Assembly: GCA_021234535.1 (NCBI GenBank)
Contig: CM037841.1
Span: forward strand, 15,148,825-15,212,824
DNA: 64,000 nucleotides
Direction: 5' to 3'
Source of the DNA: Stichopus chloronotus
Taxonomy: Eukaryota; Echinodermata; Holothuroidea; Aspidochirotida; Stichopodidae
Positions within the stretch are counted from its first letter, which is position 1, and each line of letters starts with the position of its first letter. The notes under the pieces were generated by a model. The model was given only the letters and a program-made list of their open reading frames with translations, was not told the DNA's origin and ran no database searches. This document shows, piece by piece, positions 23,525 through 35,195 of the stretch. A program made the translations under genes and the position numbers.

Positions 23525-23759
23525 CAGTGGCGTAGCCAGGATTTTTTTAGCAAGGGGGCACTGGTGGGGCACAGACCTTTCCTGGTGGGGCAAAAGTTTT
23601 GTCTATATATATATATATATATATAGACTTAATAAATTGACCGCAAGATAAAACTGCACATTTCAAAATTTTTCATGGGGGGGGCACCTGGGGTGGCACA
23701 GCTTTGTCATGGGGGGCACGTGCCCCCTCGTGCCCCCGCCCCCCGTGGCAACGCCCCTG
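23525..23759. mobile_element. hAT-type MITE with 8-bp target duplication
   Basis: 235-bp element with ends CAGTGGCGTAGCCAGG and TGGCAACGCCCCTG, which are imperfect inverted repeats. It is flanked by perfect copies of TTCGGGAG (23517-23524 and 23760-23767). The CAGnGGCGTAGCCA terminus and 8-bp duplication are typical of hAT elements in many invertebrates. The interior has a TA dinucleotide run (about 23605-23625) and G/C-rich tracts, and no coding sequence. Confidence 0.95.
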
Positions 23760-23887
23760 TTCGGGAGTTAGGTAATCTAGCCATACCCAGTATCTCCAGT
23801 AGCGGCCGGAGCTCGCAATTTCAGTCAGAGGGGGCAAAAATGGCTTCTATGGGTGCTGAGTATTGGCAGGACTATTAGGGTTCCTGT

Positions 23888-24060
23888 CAGTGTTGTAGTT
23901 TAGTCAACACAATCCCAGGCTATGACCGAGTCTGAGTCGCCACCCCTCGAGACAGAGTCCAAGTCCTGAGACACCATCCCTTGAGTCCAAGTCCGAGACA
24001 CCATCCCTTGAGTCCAAGTCCGAGTAACTACTTTTCGAGTCCGAGTCACCATGTTTCAAA
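23888..24060. repeat. Short 'gagtccaagtcc' tandem, possible hAT MITE end
   Basis: Begins 'cagtgttgtagtttagtcaa' and continues with three ~29-bp units containing 'ccttgagtccaagtccgag'. A CAGTGTTGTAGTC start followed by GAGTCC words is a common hAT-MITE terminus. No right end was found. Confidence 0.45.
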
Positions 24061-26828
24061 GATCGCAATGTGTTTTAAGATATCATATGATTTATAGGTC
24101 TACTGTAGTGTAGGCACCAATATGTGTCTTTTATACTGGTCTGCTAACTAGTATTAAACACTTTCAAGGTACAATAGTCAATGAAGTGATCAGTTAATCA
24201 TGTATTTGTATTGTCAATGCAAGGAACATTTTTCCAAAAAATTTTTTCTAAAACAATTATCTTTCTTTTTCTTTCACTCCTATACAACCGCGGAACTGTG
24301 GAAGATATACAAATCCATAGATGTTTTTGCTTTGGTAGGAAAATGAAAGAAATCTTCAACTGAAAACAGCATATAAACTGATATTTATTCAGTACATCGT
24401 CTAACTACAATGCTCTGCAAGCTAAAGCAGGTTCAAACGATATGTTTTTTTGTTTTTTTCTGAGGAACATGAGAGTCTCCAGTATGCAGTAGGTTAGGAT
24501 GACTTTGTGCTTGATGTGAATTGTGGACACATGATAATGCAACATACCAAAGACACACAAATGACCAACATGCACTGACAAAATTTCGAACTGACACTGC
24601 CAGCCATGTTTATTACTATGTTAACTTGATAACATTTACATGAATATTGCTCAAATTGCGCCACTATACTATGTGTGGCAATCAGTAAAGTACATTGCAT
24701 TATGGGTAGGTAATTATCATTAAGCAGGATGTTGTATAGTACTGCAATCTTTTTTTTTTAATTTTTCTACACTAAAAATTCTACCCTGTCCAATGTTGCA
24801 AATTGTTTTCAATGTTTTTGGTTTGGAGCGGAGAGTACCAGAAAAAAATACATAACTACTCCCCACCCCCACCCCCAACGATTGTCAGGACTCAGGAAGT
24901 AGTATTGTCACATATTTTTGGGGGATGAAAAAATAATCTCATTTGGGAGTTTTCCGCTGAAATAGTCTGATAAAAATTTGCTCACTTCATGATGAGCTTG
25001 AATTTAAGGCCAAAAAAAAAAAAATGGCAACCCCATTATTTCCTGGATGCGGAGGGCTTTGAAGAACTCAAACTTGCATTTTCTTTACCTTCTCTTTCAT
25101 TTTTTCTCATTCTTGTCCTTTCCTATTTACTTTACCTCTTTTGTGAAAATCTGAAAAGGGCGCCTGTAATCCATTTGAGTTGGTATCTCCGCCACATCGG
25201 GGACAAACGCAGATCAATTCAGATTCAGTAAATGTGGAAACAGAGAGATTTGAAGGAGAACGAGACTTTGAGAATATCTCTCAGCAAAATGTGAAGCAGA
25301 GATGATTGACAAATATTTCTCCAACGTTTCTTTAAGTTAGCCTTTAATAATTTCCATTCATGTAATTTCCATTCACGTTATTTCGAGTAATTACCATTCA
25401 TATAATCCTGCTGAATTACTGATGTGCATTATCCAATTGATCAAATTATACTTATACTTTGATCTGAATCAGCATAACTGTTAATACTATTCCAAAATAA
25501 ATGACAAGGGCAAGCAAAAGCTCAACACTTACAAGCGATGAGAGTGGTGGATATTTTATAAACTTTCAAATTGCAATATCTTGAAGATGTAAACAACATT
25601 TCGTGATGGTGTTTACCATATTGTTCATTTCTCGTTCAACAGTAAAATTTCATCGTCAAATTTCCCACTTTCTTTCCACCTTAAAAAATCTGTCCTTAAT
25701 AATTTTTTTGATGACTCCCTTCATTTATGTCATGGGTAAAGCAGCACATGGAGTTAATATTATTAAATTAAGCTAGTAAGTAAAGCTAATAATTACCATA
25801 ATCGGGAAAATTTCACATCCGACAATAAGTATACAGACTGTCAACATTTTTTATTTCCTTGACATTAGGGGATACTTTTAAGAGTCTTTGCCTGTAAAAG
25901 TATACCATTTTTTTACTGTAGTATATGAAAGGCATTTCCAGGCCACATTGTGACCTTTGGCCCTGGATATTGTTCAGCGCCAAGTAAGTCCCACGTGATT
26001 TTACATGGAATGTGTAGAAAAGACGCATACACCTTTTTCGAAGAAAAAAACAGAGGGTGAATCCCTGTTGGGAGAGACAATTTACATTAGGATAAATGTG
26101 AAGTACCATAGGCCTTGAAAAGCAAGAAAATAACGTGACTTGGTAATATTTTGAGTTAGGGGGTAAGAATTACCACTTATTCAATATAGGCACAAGTCTT
26201 TTAGCTTGGAAAACCGAGTTTAGTCCACAAAATTCTGACTGTGAATTTCTAGAGTTCGTTGCACATTACCCAGGCTCACAGCTGGTCCAGAACACAAGCA
26301 CGATTACCAAACACGGTTTTATTGGAAATACAAAGGTTCAGGACATTTGGGTGTTTGCGAATCACGGGGAGAGAACAGGGCATACTACTCACATACTGAC
26401 AAGTGAAGGAGGGAGCGATCGAGGAGGCGTGGCTAGCACTTCATAGAGGCGGCTCTCTGTGTATGAAAGACTCGACGTTTAGTCAAGTTACCAACCCTTC
26501 GCAATATTCAACGAGCTGTCTTCCGTCATATGGCTTTGAGATTGTACAATGGAACGTCTCCCCCAAACAAGAACACACTTGATTTGCAGCATACGTTCAT
26601 TTTCTCAACTCATTTTGAAGGTGCCTTGCGCAAACGTTACTCAGTGTGGTCCTGTAACTTGCAATGGATTTTGCTATTAGCATGAACAGATACATGCACG
26701 TCGTAAACAAATGATGACGTAAGGAACGTACGAGTCAACGACAGAATGAAATCGGAATCCTAATAGGTGAAACATATGGAACGCCAAAAAAGCATGCCTA
26801 TGTTGTTTCAACTTTCGTTGTTGTTTAA
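24061..26828. other. Intergenic, nothing recognised
   Basis: Several poly-A and poly-T runs and short open frames on both strands; none has a recognisable domain or splice context. Confidence 0.4.
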
Positions 26829-27067
26829 AGACAAAAACTCATCACCCCAGACAGTTTCAATTCTCCCAACCACCTACGTCTAGTCCCTCCCTCAGCCTGT
26901 CTTAAATTCCTCCACATGTGTAATCAAAACAATAGATCCCTGTGTACACTGTGCTGCTCTGCATCTTTCGAATTTGCTGTCAATCAAAGTGTACTGTAAC
27001 TTAGAACCAGTTGAGAATTTGCTTTCCGGGAAGTAAAAATATAGCTTAGGGTGATGCCTTACAGCTT
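26829..27067. mobile_element. TTAA-type MITE, second copy (worn ends)
   Basis: Collinear with 48446-48694 over most of its length: 'ccccagacagtttcaattctcc', 'cacatgtgtaatcaaaacaat', 'ccctgtgtac', 'tgtaacttagaaccagttga' and 'gtgatgc.ttacag'. The left end follows a TTAA-containing sequence (26825-26828), but both terminal repeats are degraded. Confidence 0.85.
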
Positions 27068-30000
27068 TACGTTGTTTTGGACTTATTCTGTTGTTTCGAC
27101 TTACCTTGAAAAGCACATATTTTTTTCACTTTGGATTTTTTTTACCGTGGAATAATTCTTCCAGCTAAAGTGTAGGATTTCATGGACGGTTGAGAGAATG
27201 GTCAACACGGAGGGGGGGGGGGGGGGCATGTGCCGTAATCTTACGGTGACTATTATAATTTGTGCAATGTGCACCCAAATTTTTGGCTGCTTAACTAGAT
27301 GTGCAAAAGATGACGCTTTCACTTTTCTTTTTTCTATTATAGAGAGGTGGGTGGACCGTTGATCTTCCGTCTCATTGGGAATTAAAGATTTTGCAAGTAT
27401 TATGTAGGATATCTAAAGGCAAACACTATCGAAGGCATTTCCCACGTCTAAAACAGTCTTCAAACTTTGCGAGTGCCTGACTCATTTAATCAATCATTTT
27501 GATTTTTTCTTTCAATTTTTCGATTTTGTTAATCTGTAAATATAGATTAATAATCTGTTTTTACAGATTATTAATCTGTATTTACACATTATTAATCTGT
27601 TATTACAGACTAAAGATATTTATATAGATGGCACTAATAGGCTTTCTTCGTGAATAATATACATGGCCAGCTGGTTTTCTAAAGCTATCTTTTTTCTCTG
27701 ACGGTAAGGTCAACGTTCGCATTGTACAAAATGTTATCTAGATTGAAATGTGGAAGTCGTTCGCGTATTCGCGGGTAACTATTTTAGGAATCTACGCTCT
27801 CCAGTAACACTCAAAATGTACGTATCACCGTGACACGACGTTTAGGGTAAGAATTTCGGTAATAATTCACTAGGATTTGTCTTGTTTCTTTGCGTAGTTG
27901 AGATCGAAAATTACCACATTTTCAAATGAAAAAAGTGTGTGTTTTCATCACTTTTTTCCTAGATAAATTTCGTTGATAATGTCATGTTGATCTTACATCG
28001 GAAAAAATCATTTAGATGTTTTCCAGATTAGTACTATAACACAGGCCTGGATTGACTTTTTCACGTTAGGTTTTTCAGGCTTAGTGATGGCTAGAGGTAT
28101 GGCATGCACAGATGTTGGCACGAGTAGGAGTAAGGAGATTGGGGAGATAAAGTATGGGCCAGTTTGGGCCCATTACACCCTATTGATGCACACTGCATTT
28201 GCGTCGTAGTCGAACAGCACAAATACCGTACTTGCATGCGGGTACTTATGTGCATAGAAATTGAGTGTGAGTCAAAAGTATTACCAGCCAAGTGTGTGCT
28301 TCAAAGTATTTCTCAGATATGCACGTAACATCTCAAGTTTTTGTATGGTGTATAGTAGGCCTATATATACGCTGTAAATTATACTGAGTGAAGGTACTAC
28401 AATGGAAATGACATTGCGTCAGACGTAATAAATCAGCCTGAACATAGTTGCATTGTGAAATACCTTGTCAATTCATGAAAAGGCAAAGATGTAAAAGTCG
28501 CCGAAGGCACTGCCAGCTTTTAACACACCGTGTTATGTGCTATAGTAACCTTGTGCATGTGCTATAAATTCCTCGACCTATGACTTCAGTCAGACGGACA
28601 CTACATCTCATATTCGTCCACCTACCTACCTGAAGGTGGGACTGGTGGGTTACAATTTAGTGTCTTTTTTGGTGACTCAACCCGTTAATTGAACATTTAG
28701 CCAAATTTTGATGTAATTTCACGATCGGGTTCATATAATGTTTACAAAAAATGCAATGCAGTTAAATAGCTAAGTGAGAAAATTAATACTCTTTTTCATT
28801 TTGAAAAGAAACATGTCTGCAAAGTAGCAAATTGTCCCAAATTGTGAAGTTATTTCTTGTGATGTTGTGGCACTTATACGTTTCCGTAGTAAAAAAAACC
28901 GCACCGATGACACAGAACCAAAGTAAGTGATGTAAGTATACGTAACCAACAAAAATCAGATGGAAGAAGTTGTTGCTCGAAAACGTCTATAAAATTTGTT
29001 TTGTTTGTCAAATTTTTATCCGTCATCTTAGTTTCACGTAAAGAGTAATATTGCATACAGAGTGCAGATGCTGTGAAAATCAGGATACTACTAACTGAGG
29101 GGTGAGGTAGGCAAAGTACTTCAGATACTCGATGAAGGCGACATTATGTGAATTTTCTCTCACGGTGAGCCATTTTCAAGGAATGGATGAGTGATTCATG
29201 GTGTTAGATATTTACAGAGAAATCTAATCATATTTAAACAAAGTCGAATTACCCAAATGATATAAGAGTACTTAGGATCCCGGTAAATTGTGATTGTGCT
29301 TGAATTAATATGTATAATGTACATAAATCCACTGTACATTACTTCTGACTACCTCACTCTGCAACTGTTAGACGTTGTAAAGTTATGTTCAGAATTGTAT
29401 TACACCCACGTGGTGTGGCCTGGTTTGTAAATTCAACAAATTTGCCTTACCTGAACGAATAAAATTATCACAAAGCATTGCTGAATCTCAAATCAATGTA
29501 ATATACTATAGTAATTTTTTTTTTTTTGATTATAGCTACTCAATAGTAAAATGCCCAATTGTAACTGCAAGCTCTCAGAAAACTCACGTATGCACACAAA
29601 TCGAAAAAAAGATGTTCTTTGTTACTTCCCAACTATAGGGAGTGCGATATATTCAAGTTTGCAGTAATTTGCCTTTGTCATAATGGCGGGGGGGGGGGCT
29701 GGAATTTTATAGGTGAGGGCGGTATTGGAGTTTGATCAGTCTATGACCGTGTGCAACATATATAGCAGCACATTAATGTTCTTAAGGAAGGACGAGGCGT
29801 AATGTGACAGAATTATGGCAAGATTGTAGTTTCGTGAAAAGAAGCATAATTTTGAGATGTATGTAAAATAACCAACTTGATTCAACTCCGATCTTCACTG
29901 TTGCCTCTCACAAAAAAAACCCAAACCAGGGAGCTGTTATTAAGTCCCCCACCCCACCCCTGGTCAAACTATAGATTCATATAATTATTCTACCGTTCCT

Positions 30001-30653
30001 GGAAAATATTCGTGACACTGGCTCAGCGTAATTTTAAAGATAAGCGGGTAGGTGAGATCAATTAGTACAAAAGAACGCAGTAAAATGGGAATAAAATATA
30101 AAATTAGCCTTACCATATTTTTATACTGGTATATATAACTGTAATAGTCATATGCATACAAAATAAATGTAATTCCAATCGCTTCACTGACGGATGCAAT
30201 CACAGCTTCCCCGACTTGTCTTTACTTAAGCATCACGCGCTGGCTGCATGATCTTACTGTTACTAAAGATATCATCGAAGTTGCAATACAGCTGCGATAA
30301 AAATGAATTCCGTGAGTTGCATGGTAAGTTATGATTGCATAGAATTCTAACAATGATTGTATACTGAATTGTTGTTTTCAGTTTTATGTGATACTTGCAC
30401 AACAGAGCAAAACGTACTTTCATTCTACATTAATACGGAATAAATCCACTTTCTCACTACTAATCAACCTTTATCAGGACTATTGGCTGTGTTTGTTAAT
30501 AAAATATAAATTCTGTTTGTCCTTTCATAGTTTAGTGTTGGAATAACTACATGACAGTGAACTCTTAATGGTCATACACAGGAAGTAAAGTTTATTGTAT
30601 ATTGATGTGAAGGACTGATTTTAAAGCTCAGTTTACCCAGAAACCCTGTAGAT
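27068..30653. other. Intergenic, nothing recognised apart from simple hairpins
   Basis: Includes a G run near 27210-27227, the hairpin at 27546-27575 and ordinary AT-rich sequence. No gene-like exon was found. Confidence 0.4.
27546..27575. repeat. Perfect 13-bp hairpin in AT-rich palindromic cluster
   Basis: Arms ATTAATAATCTGT (27546-27558) and ACAGATTATTAAT (27563-27575) enclose a TTTT loop. Related 'taatctgt' and 'acagatta' words continue to about 27610, suggesting a foldback or repeatedly copied palindrome. Confidence 0.9.
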
Positions 30654-30988
30654 CAGGGATGAGTAACCTTCGTTACGCGGGCCGCATGCGGCCAGGGCAT
30701 GACTCTCGTACGGCCCGCGAAATGTCTCAAGGAAAAGGGAAAAAAATCGTCATGCAGTGTCAGACATTTCAATGAATGCTGCCAAGTAGGCCAATTACGT
30801 CCGCATTACTTATCAACAATACTAGCCTATACTGAGATAGTGTTTTTTTTTAATTAAGATTTATATTGCTTGAAAATCCTAAGAATTAAAGATATGAAAT
30901 CAACCGCAGTTGGTTGGTCAAGTGTGGTCCTGACAACTTTTCATTCCTCATATCTGGAACGTTCAATCAAAAAGGTTGCCCACCCCTC
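30654..30988. mobile_element. hAT-type MITE with near-perfect 8-bp duplication
   Basis: 335 bp. The left end CAGGGATGAGTAACC pairs with the right end GGTTGCCCACCCCTC. Flanks ctgtagat (30646-30653) and ctatagat (30989-30996) differ at one base. Near the left end there is a G/C-rich palindrome 'ggccgcatgcggcc'. A CAGGGGTGGGCAACC-like terminus is widespread in hAT MITEs. No coding sequence. Confidence 0.9.
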
Positions 30989-30996
30989 CTATAGAT

Positions 30997-31755
30997 AGAG
31001 GTTAATCAAACGAACATTTCTACCAGCTGAGAAGGTTTCCTTCGTGAAATGGAGTTGGACAGTTCATAATTTCATACATGAAGCTTTCATTAATGATTGA
31101 TTGATTATGTATAGTAAAAACAGAGTTTTTCGAATTAAAGCACATAAGCTTGTCGTAAATTAATTCCGTGGATAAAATTACATGGCCGGAAATCATGGAA
31201 ATTGCTGTTGTGGAAAATAACATTGTTGTAAATGACACATACAAGAAATAATCACCCTGTTAGAACAGATTTGATCCATAGAATTTGAACTTAAGTGTTC
31301 AATTTAATTTCATGACTGCTGTACAGCTGTAGTTGTTTTGATAAGAGATTGGCAAATACTCAACTAGAAAATGTGATTACATTACAACAATACACGTATA
31401 GATGGAGTATGCAGAAAGTTGAAACAGGGAAGTGCACCTCCCTGGTTGATAGCAATGTGATCATATGTAGAGTTCAGGGAGTTATTTTTAACGGGGGGGG
31501 GGGGGGGGGAGGCGCAATGTTTCATACAAGAGTTGAAAATGTAACAATAACCATTGTAAATGATTGACATGGACCAGAAATCAGAATACGGCATATTGCC
31601 AAGGGATGTAAAATAAATGGTTAAGTGGCTACATTTCCATGGAAGTAGGGAAAGCGAAAGCAAGATTGGAGAAGGTAATGAAATGGACCATTATTTTAGG
31701 GGTGGACTGCATGTAGTAATAGGCGTAGCTTTAGGAGGTATGAATGACTATGTGG
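30997..31755. other. Intergenic, nothing recognised
   Basis: Contains a 19-nt G run near 31493-31511; otherwise unassigned. Confidence 0.4.
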
Positions 31756-32260
31756 AACAAGAGGGCAATCCATGGAGTTGCGTATCTCATCGCCAACATG
31801 CACATTGATTTCAAAACTTTAAGTTATTTGGTTTAATAGTTCTCAAGATATGCTGGAAATATAAATTTTGGGGCAAAATTGGCTTTTTTTTTTTCTAAAA
31901 AATCAGCAAATTTCATTCTCTTTTACTACAAAAGTGATATACCTTGAATATTTCATTCTCAGGTAAGGTTTTGCAAAATTTTGCATTAAATGCTCAAATA
32001 CTTCTCACGATATGCTGGAAATAGCAATATTGGGGCAAAATTGGCTTTTTTTTTCTAAAAAATCAGCAAATTTGACTCGATTTACCATTACAGTAATATT
32101 ATTCTGAACAAAGTGTTCTCATGTAAGTACTTGTACTAAGTACTACAAAACTGTCGGTTAATTGATCTAATAGTTCTCAAGATATGCTGGAAATACAAAT
32201 TTTGGGGCAAAATTAACTTTTTTTTCTAAAAAAATTATCAAGATGTAGAATAGATATGGC
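31756..32260 (+). repeat. Family B element, 3'-truncated copy
   Basis: Starts 'aacaagagggcaatccatgg' as at 35196 and 47471, then goes straight into about three monomers carrying 'tctcaagatatgctggaaat', 'ttttggggcaaaatt' and 'ctaaaaaatcagcaaattt'. It lacks the longer 5' unique segment and the 3' segment of the complete copies. Confidence 0.88.
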
Positions 32261-33959
32261 ACAAGCCTTTTGCACAAGAACATTATCAAGTACCGCAATC
32301 ACGTTAGAAAGTAAGTGCTAGTTGGTCAACATATGTAGGCCTAATGCCTGACGATAATTTCGTTCATCGCTGAATCACGGAATATATATGATAGATGTAC
32401 ATACCACGTGAGCATGTACTAGCTATATGTAGAGCAACGAGCTGCACCTGTGGTGTATAATTTTGTGAACCGTACGTGTGTGCAGCTTAGTGGGATACAT
32501 ACCGGTTACTGTTATGTCGAAATTCCAACATACTGCCAGAAAAAAATGTTAGGACCTATAGGTACTCTTACAATGTTGTCATCAATCAATCGATGGAATA
32601 ATATTGCAGGAATTAAGCTTTACAACATGTTCAGATGAGTTGATGTTCAAATTGCAAAAAAAAATAAACAAATACAAAAGATCTACAAAAGCCCTAGACA
32701 GACAGACCTATACGTTGAACAGCATCCCTCTTTCACGCCTAATGTCAGATACAAAGATTTCCGGTAAAAGAGCCTACGTAGTATCGTAATAAATATTTAT
32801 ATGAAGCACATTTGTGGGAAAATGACCTACATTTCGTAATTGCAGATGTTTCCCTACGATCTTGTCGCACACACGTCTCTTGCATTTTACGAATCTTTTC
32901 GCAAGAGATTTGTACCGCCCGATAAACTGAAGAAATGACGTGACCATCTTAAAATGCGACCAAACACAACAACAGACATGTTGTTCATGTCTATTAATAA
33001 TATTGTCTCTCGGTAGTCCCTAGGTAGACATCAGATTAAGCAAAACCATTTTACAAAAATTGAAGTATTGGCGGCATTTACACAATTCCGTGGTAAAGAA
33101 AAGGGAAGGGACCGGCAGCCGGGTTTCCGTTCAAGGGTTGGGGTAGCGAAAAATGACGTAGACGAAAACCAAATAAAAACAGAAAGAATAAAGAAAAAGA
33201 TAGGAAGACAAAGAATAAGAACAAAAGTGAAAGAGGAGGTAAAAAAAAAGTGCAAGCTTATGTACTTCCATGACCCTGCTCAGTGAATGTTGATGGTGTT
33301 GACCAAATTCAGTCTTCAGAATTCAAGCAAGTATTTGTCGTATTCAGGAAATGTATAAATTCTATGGAACCGGTATAGCGAAAAACCTCTAATAATGTAA
33401 GAAGGGATTTCCATCCAGAAAAATTGTATATACGAACAACATAGTTTCCTTGAGCTCACTTACTTGGAAAGGGTGATTTCCGCCGATCTATTTTCCTGTA
33501 AAAACTTCCTGGTGCGATCACCCCCAACTTACAACGGCGCTACGCCTACATAGTCTTCCCGCAATTCTCAGTCCACCCCAGACCTCTGGCTGCGCAGCTG
33601 TAGTAGAGGCTGTACTTTCGTATCGCAGTGTATCACACTCGTTGAAACCCTTCATTCACATTACAGCTCCATAGAAACAACATTCTAGCCCATGGACCCA
33701 CGTCGAGACTCTTGAAACCTGCCCCTGTGACGAGACAGCATTTGGGTTAGTTGGGGGATAATAACACTTGAAATGAATGATGAAGTTTGCACAGGGTTTG
33801 CATTTTTAGATTGTTTCCCTAATTTTCCCATTGCATTTATGTGGATTGGGTATATTAAAAGTAATATAAGTCCCATTTATTCTTGAAGGAATATTTTGAC
33901 ACCTCACACATTCAGTCTTTACAAACCTACTGTGAATGTTCTTTCTCTTTTGAATATAG
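32261..33959. other. Upstream region of the membrane/somatomedin-B exons
   Basis: No first exon could be identified here. A Lys/Arg-rich open frame at 33068-33286 has no ATG at its head and no family resemblance. Confidence 0.35.
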
Positions 33960-34008
33960 GTTGCTCTTCTGGTGGTCGTTCTTGGGGTCTTGACACTTTA
34001 TGTTATGG
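33960..34008 (+). CDS. Exon encoding a membrane helix
   Basis: 49-nt exon between a pyrimidine-rich acceptor (ending TATAG, 33955-33959) and a strong donor GTAAGA (34009-34014). It encodes VALLVVVLGVLTLYVM plus one base. The leftover G combines with CT at 37065-37066 to give Ala, so it splices in phase to the somatomedin-B exon. A single hydrophobic helix just before an extracellular Cys-rich domain is the arrangement of a type II membrane protein. Upstream exons for the cytosolic N-terminus were not found. The phase match supports this, but no homologue was identified by name. Confidence 0.65.
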
Positions 34009-35195
34009 GTAAGAAGCTAGAAGTATATACAGTAATTGTGGCTTATCTATGATAATGTTTTGGAATGGGCCTAAATGACCTTGTAATGCTCTGCAACCAA
34101 TGTAAGTGGAATGTAATGCAAACTTGCATGCGGGAATAATGCGTATAAATTAATGATGGTAAACTCAAGTGTTTTTCTCTTTTTTTAACACAAATAATAA
34201 CATTGCTTGTATGGCCTGCATCTCCAGTAAAGCCCAATGAATTCGTTTATTTATCGAGAATCCAAATTTCATAGGATTGCTGAATCAATTCGTTGACTAT
34301 TTTTTAGTCTATGAGCAATGTCTGCTATGAAAAAAGTTGAGAGAGGACAAGCCGAAGATAAAAGTAACGTTAGTATATCAGTCCCGAAGTGAGATACAAA
34401 GTGTTGAGTACAACTACGAGTACCTGATTTTCAAATCCTGTGAGTATGGGTACAAGTATGAGAAGTCATGAATTCGACCAAGGGTACAATTTTATGAGGG
34501 CGTTTATGAGCAAGCATGAACATTTGAAAAACAAAATGAACAAATTCTCTCTTTCTCTAAAATGCATCGAGTTTTATAGGGCAGCATGATTGCAACAAGT
34601 TCAGTCAATTAGTTTTCCTAAAGAGTGTGATCCAAAAAGAGGTAACATTTGAGCAGTATTTGGAAATTTGTCAAAGTAAGTCAATTAAGGCTGAATATGG
34701 GTAGCTAAGGTTTTAAAGTTTCCCACCCAGAAAGTGTGAACATAGACTTAAAGGAGCATTCCAACCTTTAAAATTGACAGGATTCAATGTCGCGCGAGGG
34801 GCACGGACAGGTCTGAGTCACAGAAATACATTCTATTGAATTTTTTTCTAAAGGTGGTATATATCCTTAGAAAGAACAGGGAAGGTGAATTTTAATGCAC
34901 TCACAAACTTCTGAGGTAAGGATGAAGCATACTTCTCAGGAAAGGTGGGGGTGTATCACAGTTTCGGTGTGGAGGATGTGTCTGACCCTCACGTAAAAAA
35001 AATCAGAAAGAGAAACGGTACCATATCTATTGACCCCTGTAATCATAGATCCCCTGAAAATTAGCAAAAGTTTGTCAAATGGATTTAAAAGGAAACAGTT
35101 AACTTTGACATTGTTAGGGACGGGACAGATGCTGTCCGTTCCATGCAACTCGAACACATCGAGTGCATTATCGTTGTATTAGTCTTCAAAAGTTT
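34009..35195. other. Intron, nothing recognised
   Basis: Intron between the membrane-helix exon and the somatomedin-B exon. The 3' part of this intron contains the family B copy at 35196-36948. Confidence 0.4.
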
